A DNA stretch of 64,000 nucleotides from Anastatus disparis (lineage: Eukaryota > Arthropoda > Insecta > Hymenoptera > Eupelmidae), in contig JAFFSR010000218.1 of NCBI GenBank assembly GCA_017163975.1, positions 8,993,501-9,057,500 on the forward strand. The letters are read 5' to 3'. Below the pieces are notes generated by a model. It saw nothing but the letters and a program-made list of their open reading frames with translations. It had not been told where the DNA came from and made no database searches. Position 1 is the stretch's first letter. Each line of letters opens with the position of its first letter. Shown here one piece after another: positions 39,818-53,700 of this stretch. A program made the position numbers and the translations under genes.

Positions 39818-41709
39818 TTTGGCGGAATGCTTTCTCATAGAGCTCTTTGAGTTTCATTAATTTTTTTATATTTATTCAAATGTGATTTTAATATATAACT
39901 AGTGGGCATATATTTGCACTTGACTTATGTGATTCTTATCTAATTCTGGGGTAAAGTGCTGCTGCAAGGTTCTTACGGAAGACTGCTTCAATTCTGCTGC
40001 AAGTTTGCGTGTTTATTCTCGTCATATAATTGCGCTCAACTTATGTCATTTTTAAGAGTAACTCAGAAATCAAAAGAAGTGATCAAAATGCTACGCTAAT
40101 AAAATTATTTTTTTAAACTTGGTTTATAAAGACAGTAGCAAATAACTCGTATACAAATTTTAGAGCAATTCTATCGAGTACTTTACGTAAAATGGAAAAA
40201 AACTGAAATATGAAAATTTTTTATGAAAATTTTTTTAATTTTCTGAAATGAAAACTACGCTAAAAAGATCGGTTTATAAAATTTATCCTTCTTTTGGCAG
40301 ATGCAAATTATTCCCATGGAAATCTCAAAGCAAATTCATCAGTTAACTTACGTAAAATACAAAAAAAAAATTAAAAATCGAAAATCTTTTCAAATTCTTA
40401 AAATGGCTCTATAAAAAAAATACACTATGAATACAAATTTTCAATAGCTTCCCGCCTAGTTATACAAAAACATAGATGGTATACAAAATTTGAAGCAAAT
40501 CCATCTAGTAATTTTCGAGATCTAACTGGTTAAAAAAATAACATTTTCTTTTCAAAATTTCTTTTTCAAAATTTTAAAAATGCTCTAAAATTAAAACTAC
40601 ACTGTGAAAATCAATTTTTGAAAATTTCCCTTCTTTTGGCAGTCGCAAATAACTTCCCTGCAATTTTTAGAACAAATCTATCGAGTACTTTACGTAGAAT
40701 AAAAAAAAATAAGAAAAGAAAAATCGAAATTTTTTTTAAAATCTTTAAAATTCTCTAAAATTGTAACCACGCTAAGAAAATTAGTTTTCAAAAGCTTATT
40801 TTTTTCAGACAATAGCGAATTAATTGTATAAAAATTTTGGAGAAAATTTATAGTATGGTTAACGCAAAAAAGAAAATAAATGAAAAATAAAAATTTTTTT
40901 GAAAATTTTCAAAGTGCTCTAAAATTAAAACTGCGCTGAGAAAATTAGTTTTCCAAAGCTTGTTTTCTTCAGACAGTAGCGAATTAATTGCATACAAATT
41001 TTGGAGCAAATCAATCGAATGGTTTTCGTAAAATAGAAAAAAATTAAAAATAAAAATTTTTTAAAAAATTTTAAAAATGCTCTAAAATTAAAAGTGCGCT
41101 AAGAAAATTAGTTTACAAAATTTTTAATAATTTTGGCAGTCGAAATAAAGTTCCATACAAATTTTTGAACAAATTCTTCGAGTAGTTTACGTAAAATACA
41201 AAAAAAATGAAAAATTGAAATTTTTTAAAAATTCTTAAAATGATTATAAAAAAAAACTGCGCTAAGAAAACCAATTCCCAATAGCTTCCGCACCAGTTCA
41301 TCAAAAAATTGAATTGTATGGAAAATTTGAAGTAAATCCATCGAGTAGTTTTTAAGATTTTATTGGCTTAATAAATAGAAACATTTTTTTCAAAAATTTC
41401 AAAATGGTCTAAAATTAAAACTGAGCTAAGAAAATCAGTTTTTAAAAATTTATTTTGTCCGGGCAATCAGAAATAAATTCCATGCAAATTTTGAAGCAAA
41501 TTCATCGAGTAGTAAACAAAAAAAAACCAAAAAACGAAAAATCGAATTTTTTTTTTTTTTTTTAAACTTTAAAATGAAAACTACGCTGGAAGAACCAAAT
41601 TATCAATAGCTTCCCAGCAAGTTAGTCACAAAACTAAATTCCATGCAAAATTAGAAGCAAATCCATCGAGTAGTTCTCGAGATACAGTTTACTAACTGAA
41701 TTCATACAT

Positions 41710-41750
<41 letters not shown>

Positions 41751-41882
41751 TACATACAGACATTTTCTGGAAACCACTTTTTTCGACTCACCGAGTTCAA
41801 ATATGTACAAATTAATGAAAAAATAGAAAAAAAATTTTTTTACCGATACAATGCTTTCTCTATGAGAAAGCAAAAGGAAGAT
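39818..41882. mobile_element. Repeat island of nine roughly 165-base units between inverted ends
   Basis: TGCTTTCTCATAGAG at about 39830 and its inverse CTATGAGAAAGCA at about 41860 bracket the island. Inside, a unit with the words AAAATGCTCTAAAATTAAAA, CGCTAAGAAAAT and CAAATTTTGGAGCAAATC recurs near 40244, 40410, 40575, 40748, 40912, 41077, 41235, 41402 and 41572. It ends in a (CA)n/(CATA)n microsatellite at 41710-41760. There is no coding capacity. The class is uncertain. Confidence 0.7.
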
Positions 41883-42309
41883 GTTTAAATTTTAATAACT
41901 ATTATTTAGATAATTTTATTTTTTGTATTAAAATAGACTTCATTTGCGTTTTAAGTTTTTTTTTAACATGAATTTCGTTTAAATTTTTATCATTGTAGAA
42001 TAACTTATAATATTAATCACAACATTAATCGCAGAAAACTTTTTGAACTCAATTTTCATAACTTTTTATATGGATTACAATTTATGAAGGAATATTTATC
42101 CTATTTTTATAACTTGATCTAAAAACAAGAAATAAACAATTGATTTGTAAAAAGAAATGTAGCTGTATTTGTTATCTGCTTCTATAAATTTCGTTATTCT
42201 TAATAATAAAGTATTATTATTAATAAAGTAGAAGTATACATTTCTAATTATCTTCAAGCGGTGAAAAAAGAATTCATGAGTTCTTTTTCAAATCCTTTTG
42301 TATTGTCAA

Positions 42310-43515
42310 CGTTTTCTAGGCTTAAATGACTTGTTCGTAAATATTAACATTTTACGCCTGGATACGATACAAGGGCACATACTTAGAGGAACGAAGAGAA
42401 CTTATAACCCTAGCATCTCTGAAAGCTCTTCTTGGAGTGGAGCCACTGTATGTTGTGCTACAAGCAACCAAAGTGGCTAGAAAATTGAATAACTTCCAAT
42501 GGTCAAGAGAAGGTAAACATGTACGACAGCTAAAAGATGAACTGAAATGCAGTTTCTTTAACATACCTATAGACAAAGAAAATGTAATATTCCTATTTCA
42601 TAAAAAGTACAAGATCAGTTTGTCAACTTGAGAAAACTGGATTCTAGACTACATGCTCTTTCCAACAGATGAGGATATATGATTCATGAATGATTTTAAG
42701 TGTCAGCAGGTTGCTAAAACCGGAATATACTCTAGCAGACTAAGATGAATCTCATCATCCAAATGGGAATCATCGCTAAGGTACCGCTAACTGAGTTGGT
42801 CATCATTCCTTAGTGCGTTCACAGAGCAATAGTGTATTAGCTGGAGCGTAGCATTTAAATTTCCACAGACAGTCACTGGACAGTTACTATGTTGAAAGGA
42901 TATACAATGAATCGTCACAACAAATAATGAAGTGCTAGTAAGTATTGAATTTGCTAGTAGAAAAGAACAATAACGTAATCCAAATAATTTGAGTTATAGA
43001 ACATAAAGAAATATTGGGCCTTACCATCGTTGATGAACTAGCTAAATTGGCACCCAAAAAAATTTATAGATCCAGAACCTAAAATAGGAAAGCATGGTCA
43101 ACAGAGATCTTGAATTAAGAAGAGTATAGGCAGTTCAAGGCACTCGTAGGAGAAGCAATAAAACAACCTTGATTTCGCAGATAAAGAAACTCTAGGACAG
43201 ATGCTAGAAAGGTGATTCAAATTATTACAGGACATGGCGATCTGCGATATCATAAGATGCGTTTAGAAAAGACGCTATCTTGCAAACGATGTAAGAAGGA
43301 TGATAAAAACTCAACACGCATACTTTATAAATGTTCTGTACTCAAGAGAAGCCACCAGGGTATGATTGATGAGTTCTTCATGAGAGCAAAAGACTTAACC
43401 GCAGTAGGAGCGATCGCAATACCCTCCATATTAAAAGGCTTGCGATGCGAGTTCTAATTATGGACACATAAGGACGCTAAGGTGGTATCCACGTATTACA
43501 AAATTTTTGTGATTC
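42310..43515 (+). pseudogene. Degenerate non-LTR retrotransposon ORF2 fragment (RNase H region and C-terminus, R1/Jockey-like)
   Basis: Only the end of a LINE polyprotein is recognisable and it is broken by stops and frameshifts. In order: LDTIQGHILRGTKRT then, in another frame, LASLKALLGVEPLYVVLQAT, which matches the post-RT segment of R1/Jockey-type elements (GAMRTTPTAALEVLL-PPL pattern). Next comes a decayed RNase H end (IEHKEILGLTIVDELAKLAP, about 42965-43060). Last is a C-terminal cysteine motif (KTLSCKRCKKDD...LYKCSVLKRSH, about 43270-43370). A short 3' tail with TAATAATAAATAATAATA follows near 43530-43548. It lies between OrE and OrF. It is non-functional and probably a 5'-truncated insertion. 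Confidence 0.82.
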
Positions 43516-43548
43516 CACCTGACTAGCATAATAATAAATAATAATATT

Positions 43549-45265
43549 TTAATCTCTTAATTTTACCAGAAGATTTTTGTATATCAGTAGTAATATATTG
43601 CTTGGGATCTAGAGTTATAATGATAAGTTATAAAGGATATTTATAAACTAATAAATTACATTATAAATTTGACTTGCCAAATTGTAATATGTTTTTCTTA
43701 TGTAATTTTTCAAAACCATGAATTTTAAATTAGGAATTTTTTATTCGAAGTCTTTATGATATTGATCGAGATGATACTTCTATTACAATTAAAATTATTT
43801 GAAAACGTATTGCATATTAAACTTTTAAACATTTAAATAACATTGTGTAATTGTTAAGTTTTCTCAGATGTATTATTTCAGAATCAAAGGTTTTTAAATA
43901 ACGAGAAATTGATAAACTAAAGTTATCATTAATGCTTCAAGTTCAAATAGATAAGAATTTATGAAATTTTTTTTCAATTTCAATAGAATAGACAATATTA
44001 GTACTCACATTGCTTTTCAGACGTCTCTTTACAGTTGTTAAAAAAAGATAAATTAAAACAAAAATTATAAAAATTTAATGACATTCCACTGTGTATTCGT
44101 CCATAAATATATAAAATTCAGTGTTAAAATGTTATCTGTTTCAAAATAGCGACGAACAAGTACCATCTGTAAAATAAAAAATTTAATTTCAATAAGAATT
44201 TATTGTATATATAAATTTAAGTAATATTGAAAAAATAATGTATGGTCTGAAGATAAATCTATCTAAACAAATAAACGTCTCAAACAATAAGAGTCTACCA
44301 CAAAACTCCAGATTAAACTACGCTATCTCTGAGATCCCAGCTATACTAGTCCAACTCTAAATTCTGAACCGTAAAAGTGTATGTCACTCTAAATAAAAAT
44401 AAGTGATATAAAATTTAAATATGTCAGACATTAGTTTAATGAATTTAGTCAAGTAAAATTATTTGCACAAAAACTTTCACGATAGATTTTTAATAAACTT
44501 TTACATTTTTGTGAATTTATTTTTACGCTAACGAACGGATTATTTTTACAACCAATATTTTTTTTACACCGTTAAAAAGGTTCATAAAAATTTATTCTAA
44601 AACTCGTTCTTTTAAATTTTTAACTTTGTTTTATAATTGATGAGCGTGCAGAAAAGTTCTAACGGAATTTCAATAATATTTTATTAAAGTTACAATTTTG
44701 TATAAAAATATTTTGACATTCTATTAATGCATGATAAACAAAATTTTTAAACGTATCGAATTATATTTTTCATACGATTGATTCTTCTTTACCTCAAAAA
44801 ATGAAAAATTTTTGGATTCAGAGCTTTTCACGCGATTGATATATCATTTGATTAATATCAGAGAAATATTTTTAAAAGCATTGTTAATAAGATTAAATTT
44901 TAAACATTCACTTACAATAAAAATTTACATCCTCTAGATTTGGTACTCTTCTTTAACTCCATTTTGTAAGTTCTATAGACTAAGGTACGATTAAACTATA
45001 TAAAATAATTGATCTGAATGAAATTGGTATTGCATGACTTTTCAAAATTCAAATTCACGTTGCACATACCCAAAGAGAGATAAATCAAATTTCGTGTCTT
45101 TAAATTTCATAAAATATGTTTTTTTATAGATTCAAATTATATTAATCCTTCGCTATATGCATTTGTCTATAACAACAATTGATGAATCTCCCATTGTACA
45201 TCTGAAAATGTCAAAGCGGAAAAAACTCAAACGCCAAGAGAAAAGGGTGACGGGAGCTCTAAAAA
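43549..45265. other. Spacer before OrF
   Basis: AT-rich; no gene seen apart from duplicated flank at about 43990-44160 shared with the OrE upstream region. Confidence 0.4.
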
Positions 45266-45590
45266 CTTTGTCTCGGTGTAACAGCAGCTTTCATTTATAT
45301 ATAAACAATTCATCGCATAATTGTCTGATAATTACGGGTTTCAGAACTTTTCTTTTATTCGATATTACTCTGCGAATTCACAAGCACAGTTTACGTTGTC
45401 GGCTTCTACCTTTCATTCCGTTTTTCTCTTTTGATGTTTTTTTTTTAACTATTGTTATATTGTTATGCGTATATGAAAAAGCTTATATCCCCTGCTGAGC
45501 AGGTGAATAAAATCAAAGGTTTTGCTTTTTTATTGGTAAGTTAAGTGGTGAGAGAATTTTATTATGTGATTGATAAGCAGTGGAGTTATA
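45266..45590 (+). promoter_or_regulatory. OR promoter/leader module of OrF
   Basis: TTTGTCTCGGTGTAACAGC, then TATATAAA at 45298-45305, AATTCATCGCATAATTGTC, TGATAATTACGGGTTTC and a pyrimidine-rich leader. The ATG is 293 bases after the box, the longest spacing in the array. Confidence 0.65.
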
Positions 45591-48500
45591 ATGAAACGAA
45601 ATAAGTGCAATAATCGAGGTGAGTCATATAAATATTAAAATAAAAGATTAATTTTTTTATTAAAAACAAAGATTCAAAAATTTTGAAATTAAAGTTAAAG
45701 AGTCTTCAAATTCTTATCGATGATTATTTTTTTATTTTTTAAAAGTGAATTAATAGGTTCTTCACCAGATAATAGAGCTTTGAAATTAATTTATTAGATT
45801 CAACTATTTGAAAAGTTTTGTAAAATGTAAAGTTAATAATGAATAATGGCGCATTTACAGTTATTTTACATTCTTTAAATAACATGAACTAATTTCAATT
45901 CAAACAAAGAGTGTTTTTTATGTTAAGCAAAAGCGTGTAGTGATCATAATTCTAAAGAAATCGATGCAATTTTTTTAAATATCTTAATTTAATGATGAAT
46001 AAATTTTATACTTCGTATAGTACAAAACTATATTAGCACGACTAATACGAATTGCATATTTATACTTAAATATCGCTCTGGTGCAATAGACTTTAAATTA
46101 CGGGTTTCACATATACTGCATACATATGATATTAATTTTTATAACTGAACATACTATTTACAATATATAATAATAATTTTTTCATAAATAATCATAGATT
46201 TCCAGTGGGCATTTGGTCTGAACCGTTTAAGTCTTAATTTAATTGGCATTTGGCCTAACGAAGTAGACGAAGGACATTATAACTTTAAAGTCTTCTGTGT
46301 TCCAATTCTCGTGCTGATAATATTGGTTGCTTTATTTTTCCCACAAATGTTAGCACTTTCTTACATATTTCGTCAATTACCGCTGGTCGTTGATAATTTA
46401 ACCATAAGTTGCACAACTCTTACCTCGACGATTAAACTTTTTCTACTCTGGTATAATCGACAAGGTATTATACTTTTAGCTTGAATTTTGAAATAAAATA
46501 CTTTGTAGCGTGTTTTGTATTTTTCTGTTATTTATTTTAGATTTTATTATTAGTTATTTAAGCTTATTTGTTTAACATGATACTATCAAATAATTTTTTT
46601 TATACTCCAGTTTTATAAACGAATATTTCTACGTATTGAATGTTCTAATACATTTATGCATTTATATTCACCAGACATATATTATCACATTAAATAAATA
46701 AATTATGAATATAATAAAGATTTTCTGAATATAGTACGTTATGCGCATTGAAGGTCATTCTAGCTTTAACGGCAAATCCATTTTCACTAATTCTCCAAAC
46801 AATGAAGTTAAGGTTTGAGTATGCGAATAGCACTGACTTTTCCCACATTGGTGGGGGAGTAATTACCATAGATTTTACATAGATTTTTGCATTAGTAAAG
46901 TTTATCAATTGAGCGAATCGAGGAAGGTGAGAAAGGCTCGAACAACAGCTACAAAATACGCAAATTACTTCTTCGCACGTGTGCGAGAAAGTGATATTTA
47001 ATGCACGGTGTTAAAGAAAATAATTAATTCCGATACAAGTGCAAGAAAGTGGTTTAAACCTCGGGTGGACGTTTGCATCCGAGCGAAGCAAGGGTGTAAA
47101 GTTCACATGAGGTTAAAATCACTTTCTTTCTCTCGAGTATTGAACAAAATTTTTTCCTACGACCTGCAAAAAGCTTGTTTTTAAACACGCATTTTTATAG
47201 ACGCGTGCGCAAAAACAAGCTTTGCGCACAGAGAACGAAAATAGTATTGTGAGAGTGATTTTTTACTCGTGTGGCGGTTTGCGCCCGAGCGAAGCGAGGG
47301 TGAAAAGGTCACACGAGGAAGAAATCACTTTCTCGCACGAGTATCGAACAATATTTTTTGACACGACGTGTAAGAAGCTCCATTTTCGCATGTGTCACTT
47401 TGTACAGCGTGCGCGAAATTGGGCTTCACGCACGGAGTGTCAAAAAAAATATTAAACTAATTTGGGCAGACCAGAAATACATAATAATTTTTAACCTTCA
47501 ATTAAAATATCTATGTTACATTTTATTTTTACCAGAATGCAATTTACTAGTTCACTCGAATCATCTGAATTGCAATATTGAATAAACTATACAAAATTGT
47601 TTAAGCTAGTATTGAGGCCAGTTATAAAATCCGCAACAAATGATTGGACAAGCATAAACAATCAATGGGAGCATAGCATTATGGCGAGACAAGCACAACG
47701 TGGACGAATATTCACAATTAGTGGCTATGGAATAATGTTCTTCTGTTTCGTTGGATTCTTTGCAACACCTTTATTTGGTATAAGTATCCGCCTTGTTAAT
47801 AATATTACTGATCCAGTTGAAGGTAGATTTTTTCCATTACAAACTTTATATCCATATGAGGCACTGATTTCACCTTATTTTGAATTGACTTATGCTATGC
47901 AACTAATAGCTGCAAGTTTTGTTGCGATGTCATTTTCAGTGCCGGACAATTTCTTTGGAGCTCTAGTTTTTCACGCTACTGCACAGTGCGAAATCTTGGA
48001 ACAAGACATGAGGAATTTATTGCCGATGAACTTCGAGAGAATCACTCAACAGGCAGGTGGGGAGAAGCAATTTATTCGCATGAAGCTAAAAAAGTTGGTC
48101 GATGCACACGTTTGTCTTATTAGGTAAAATAGATGGAAGAGAAAAGTACTGTGTATCTATGTGGTAAAAAAATTTCAAAAACGTTGTTTATGACATGGAT
48201 TCAAACGTAAAATTTTGAAAGTCATTCTGTGGATAATTCTTGAAACCATTTTGCTTGTAACTTTTCAAAATATTCTTCAGCTTTCTCTGCAGTAATTTCA
48301 TTCTAAATTTATCAAATATTTTCTAAAAATTCAGTTAAAATATTCAATTATGTTAAATCTTCATTTTTTATCATTAGTTCTAGAAAAAAAAATCATTATT
48401 CTTAGAAGGATACATTGTTTATTTAAAACATTTTCATTTTATCTTTATGTTTAAAACATTTGACCTATCAAGTGTATTAAAATCAACAAAATCTATATTT

Positions 48501-49163
48501 TTACCAGATTCGTCAGCGGCATAGAAAATAGTTTCAATGTATTAATCCTGGTACAAGTTATCTGTTTATCATTGATTATTTGTTGTTTAGGATTTGGTGT
48601 TATAAAAGTAAATAAATATAAGTTATACGGTGCATAAGTTTAGAAATAATTTTGCTTGAATAAATATTAAATTTTTTATTTTAGTCTATTGGAACTGATA
48701 CCAATGGGTTATCAATTGTGCAGGTCATCACTCTTGTTGGGACACTATTGAACGTAATGATTCACATGCTTGTTTACTGTTTGGCAAGTGAAATACTGGC
48801 AGGTCATGTAAGTTTCGGTATCTTATTTTACTTACAGAACTGTGCTATTACAACTGTCAAAATTTGTTTTATATTCCAGAGTTTAGGTTTCTTTTACGCT
48901 ATTTATTATTCCAATTGGTTCTTACTGTCAAGTAACATTTCTCGAGATATTGTCATAATCATGATTCGCTCAAAATACCAACTGCAGCTGACAGCTGGAA
49001 AATTTTGCTGTCTATCTTTGCAACTTTACCTTCAAGTATTCTAGAATTGGAATTATTAATATATTGTGGGTATTCTTTTCTTTTATTCACAATATCATAT
49101 ATTTTTCAGATTTTAAAATCTTCGTTTGGTTATATATCCATACTTCTAGCTGTTACTGGTTAA
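45591..49163 (+). CDS. Odorant receptor OrF, 413 aa, intact
   Basis: Exons: 45591..45618, 46198..46464, 47610..48123, 48508..48607, 48685..48807, 48880..49035, 49110..49163. The first exon encodes only MKRNKCNNR, nine residues shorter than in OrB to OrE and the same length as in OrG. Exon 2 reads DFQWAFGLNRLSLNLIGIWP and closes with LLWYNRQ, so the Arg codon is intact. Exon 3 has VLRPVIKSATNDW and SVPDNFFGALVFHATAQCEIL. The C-terminus is QLTAGKFCCLSLQLYLQ, then ILKSSFGYISILLAVTG. The 1.1-kb second intron contains the GC-rich hairpin repeats. AATAAA lies at 49266. Confidence 0.94.
46925..47455. repeat. GC-rich paired hairpin repeats with CGAGCGAAGCGAGG apex
   Basis: Two units about 206 bases apart (GAGCGAAGC at 47081 and 47287). 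Each has arms that fold back: GAAAGTGGTTTAAACCTCG with GAGGTTAAAATCACTTTC, and GAGTGATTTTTTACTCGTG with CACGAGGAAGAAATCACTTT. Outer sequence includes further inverted TTGCGCA words. It sits in intron 2 of OrF, just before exon 3. The apex motif resembles the one at 28657-28745. Confidence 0.8.
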
Positions 49164-49271
49164 TCATTGAATAATAGTAGATTTTTAGAATTATAATATC
49201 TGTTATTTACGCTTTACTTACATGCTTTATCTTTTATGCTTGTTAATCAAATAATTTTGTGAAAAAATAAA

Positions 49272-50419
49272 TTTATTTTTGTATTAAAAAATATTTCAAA
49301 TTTCAACGTTTCTCAACTTTTCTTTCCATAATTTAAGTTCCTCTTGGTACTTTAGATGCTTTTAATTAAGCATTAACCTCCAAACATAATCTAGAGACAT
49401 GTATGTTTGGCATTTTAGAACTATTCTTTGTTTTATTGAATATCTCCTAAATAAAAAGGGTTTTGAGTCAAATTCAAAAACGTCAAAACCATTCGGGAAA
49501 TCAAAATTTAATTTGTCCAAGCGTTATGCAGATTTTTTGAAATAGAAAACTATCACCATACGGATACATTCTGCGTGCAACATCTCTAAAAGTCTAATAA
49601 AACACATCTGTAGGCAACGCTTGAAAACTAGATATTCTTCCAGTCAACTAAAGATGTTAAACCAAAAAAAAACAATCTTCAAATAAATACGGGAAAAATC
49701 TTGTGGTTTGGAATTCCAAATCTTAGATTGCAGCAATTAAAAAATTTAGTTTAATATCGAACAAGCAAAGTTTTGGTTAGCATAACTATATTTATAAAGA
49801 CAATAATTCGCAGATTTTAGTTATGTCAACCAAAACTTTGTTCGTTATAATTGTATGAAATTTCATTTTTTTTAGAATAAGATAATCGACGTTGATTGTG
49901 AAAACGATATGTTTTATTACTTGAAACAAAGACGGACTGATTTTTAATCTCTTCTTTGAAATACTTTTTTTAAAATAGTCATTCAAAATAATAATACTGA
50001 AAAAATTAATATTTTTTAACTTTATACTTACATTCAATTTCAAATTTCACATAACACTTAATTGGAAAGAATAAATTAAGTCGACAAAAAATCCTCCTGA
50101 TTAATTTTTTATTTTATATTGTATACACTAACAAGCTTTTAGGCACAATCAAACTATAAGTAGCCATTAAAAAAATTAATTTGGCTTTCACCTAATAAAA
50201 ATAAATCAACTGTGTTGAAAAATTCTTACATTTAAGTTTTCCAAAATATACATTTATAACACATATTAATTTCAATATTTAACACAATATATGCACATTG
50301 TATATAATTTCAAATTATAAATATGTTCATTTATGCTTCTTCATACGTTTATCTGTACAGCATTTGATGAACATCCAATTATAGGGGAACTAAAAATGTA
50401 AAGGGGTAAGAGTTAAAGA
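49272..50419. other. OrF-OrG spacer with a short foldback
   Basis: No gene seen. GAACAAGCAAAGTTTTGGTT (from 49759) pairs with AACCAAAACTTTGTTC (to 49842) around a loop of about 40 bases. The region from about 49900 on is duplicated before the relic copy. Confidence 0.5.
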
Positions 50420-50708
50420 ACTTTGTAGCGGTGTAACAGCAACATTCATTTATATATAAACAATTCATCGGATAATTATCTGATAATTATGGGTTTCAAA
50501 AGTTCCAAGCTTTTTTTTCTATCCTTTTATTCTCTTTACAAATTCACAACTAGCGCTTTACGTTCTCGGTTTCTACCTTTCATTTCGTTTTCCTTCATTG
50601 CTTTTTTAACTACTGTATTGTGTACTGTATGTGATAAGCTTATATCCCTGTGAAACATAAAATAAATTGAATTTAATTTTTTTATCGATGGGTACTGAAG
50701 TTACTACA
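50420..50708 (+). promoter_or_regulatory. OR promoter/leader module of OrG
   Basis: TTTGTAGCGGTGTAACAGC, then TATATAAA at 50453-50460, AATTCATCGGATAATTATC, TGATAATTATGGGTTTC and a pyrimidine-rich leader to the ATG 256 bases on. Confidence 0.65.
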
Positions 50709-53700
50709 ATGAATCAAAATAAATACAATGAGCGAGGTTAGTGATGGTATAATTTTAAATAAAGGAAAATTTTTAATTATTATTTTATTATTAGTTAAGT
50801 AAAATGGTATTTGTAAGTTGAAAATTGTTTTTCTGAAATTAAGAGTAATAATTTATCTAATCGTCATTCCAATTTAACCGATACGTTTCACTGGTTTTAG
50901 AATTTGCATCAGTGATTATTTTAAATCTTTCTTTTTTCTTTTTGATAAATATGAATTTGACAAAAAGGGAATTTTTAAATTTATTTAGTTATTAGAAAAC
51001 TTATGTCAAATATAAATTTGAAAGAGAAAAAAATTGTTATAAGAATTATTTAATTTATTTAAATCAGTTACTAAAAAAGTTAAATCATCTACAACTTTTG
51101 ATAATTGTTTTTCTTTTTACAATAATTATTTATTAATATTTTACTTCAACAATGTAAATTAAATGTATTTGGCCAGTGTTAAGAAGTACATCCATAACAT
51201 AATAGTCCAATTGAAGTGATATATTTAAAATATAATTTGGTAAAGAAATATATTTATTTAAACACCACTGTTGTAATGTAATAAATTTTTAATTTCGAAT
51301 GTTACATACGCATAATAATAGTTTTATTGTAAAAAATCATAGATTTCCAGTGGGCGTTTGGTCTGAACCGTTTAATACTTGACTTAATGGGTATTTGGCC
51401 TAATGAAGTAAAAAGCGAGCATTACATCTTTAAAGTTTTACGTGTTCCAATTCTGGTATTAACAATACTGGTTGCTTTATTTTTACCACAAATGTATGCA
51501 CTTACTTATGTATTTTCTCAATTGCAACTTGCCGTCGACAACTTAACGATAAGCTGTACTACTCTTACTTGTACGATTAAACTTTTTCTACTTTGGAGTA
51601 ATCGACAAGGTATAATATTTAGATAAAGCACAAATAAATCATAGCAAACCTTAGAAACTTTCACTTTTTATTCAGACTTTTGAAATCATATTTCTTACTT
51701 TAACAATATTTATCTTAATTTTTATAAAACTACAATTTTACTTTTTAATTTTTCATACCTATTACATTAACATGAACATATTCAATTATTGAGATCAAGG
51801 GACGGAGTAGCGCCCAACGGCAAGTTTACGCAACTCGTGCGCCAACTTAGTATTTTTCCTCTGAGTGTCCAATTTTCAAAATTTAAATACACGAAAGATT
51901 TATACTTCTAAGAATATTTAAATTACAGATTTTATTTTTACCGTACTGTGATCGATTAATTCATTATTAAGTTTGTTGTGAATGAATTAAAAATTTATAA
52001 TAATGTTTGAATTGTTTAAGTTAGTATTGAAACCACTTATAAAATCTGCGATGAATGATTGGATAAGCATGAAAAGTCCATGGGAACGTAAAATTATGGC
52101 AAGGCAAGCATTGTTCGGACGAATATTTACAATCAGTGGATACTGTATAATAGTTTTCTGTCTAATTGGAATCCTTGCTACACCGCTTTTCGGCATTAGC
52201 GTGCGCATAATTAACAACCTGACTGATGAAATCGATGGAAGATTTTTTCCTTTACAAACATATTACCCTTATAAAGCAACAATTTCACCATATTTTGAAA
52301 TAACATACGTTAGTCAACTAATAGCTGCAAGCTTTGTTGCGATTTCATTTTCAGTACCTGATAATTTCTTTGGGGTTCTAGTATTTCATGCTAGTGCTCA
52401 GTGTGAGATTTTAGAAGCAAAAATGAGTAGACTATTACCGGAAAATGACAAGAGGATAATGCAACAAGAAGGTGGAGAGAAGAGATTTATTCGTATGAAG
52501 CTGAAAAAGTTGGTTGATACTCATGTTTGTCTAATTAGGTAAAGTAAACAAGACAATAAATCCTTTTATCCATGTAGCAAAAGAAGTTTTAAATGTCCGT
52601 TGAAAATAATCAGCTGGATATTCAGGTGGATTATCCACTTGGATATCCAGGTGGATATCACTCTGATCGAGTTGGATATCACTCTGATCTTCATTCACCT
52701 GGATGCAGCTAAAATCTATTTGGATATTTTTTACGAAAAGTAATAATTAGGAATTATATAAGCATCTATATAACATAATAATACTAAAAATAAAAGAAAA
52801 TTCAAAACTTTAACCAAATAAAAATAATCTAGGAGGATTATCCTCTTGGATATCCAGTTGGATTAATAAAAACGAAAAATTAAAAAGTACGCATCCCAGT
52901 AAATTATTTGATAAAATTATATAAAACGTCACTATAAAATACTATTTCATTCAAGTTCAAAATATCCAGTGGGACATCCAGGTAGATTATCCACTTGGAT
53001 GTTAATTTACGTTATCCACTTGGATATCCAGGTGGATATTTTTGATTAAGAATGATAATTCCGCGTTTTTAGTAATAATGTAAAAAAATCATTATTATAG
53101 ATTATAGCTAAAAATCCAAGTAAATCATCCGCTTAATTATCCAGGTGAATTATTCTCCTAAATTATTTTAATTTGAATAAAATTTTCAATTTTATTTTAT
53201 TTTTAGTATTTTTATGTTATACAGATGCTTGTAATGCCTAATTATTACGTCTCGTAAAAAATATCCAAATGGATTTTAGCTACATCCAGGTGAATAAAGA
53301 TCAGAGTGATATCCACACTGAAAGACTTTAAGAGTCACACTTACTCCCTGTCGGCGTAAATCCAACTCTTAGTAGAGGAGTAGAGGGGTGAGAGTCATGA
53401 TAACGCTGCCTTGGAGAGTGGGAGATACTCCCCAACTTTTAAAGCATAATTTACTTGCAATCTGCGATATAAACACAATTATTTAAGGTTAGAAATGTTT
53501 ATGAGAGATAACACTGCAAGCAGAATCTTTATTTAAGACTATTAATTACATTGTACTACATAAAAATGTACATAATTGGAAAATCCTAACCTTATTTTTA
53601 AGAAGCTTATATTTAAAGAATAAACGTATAAACAAGCAATATAATACTTTTTGATAAGTTCCTTTTTTAATTATTTCTCAATATAGTTTTGTAAATGCAT

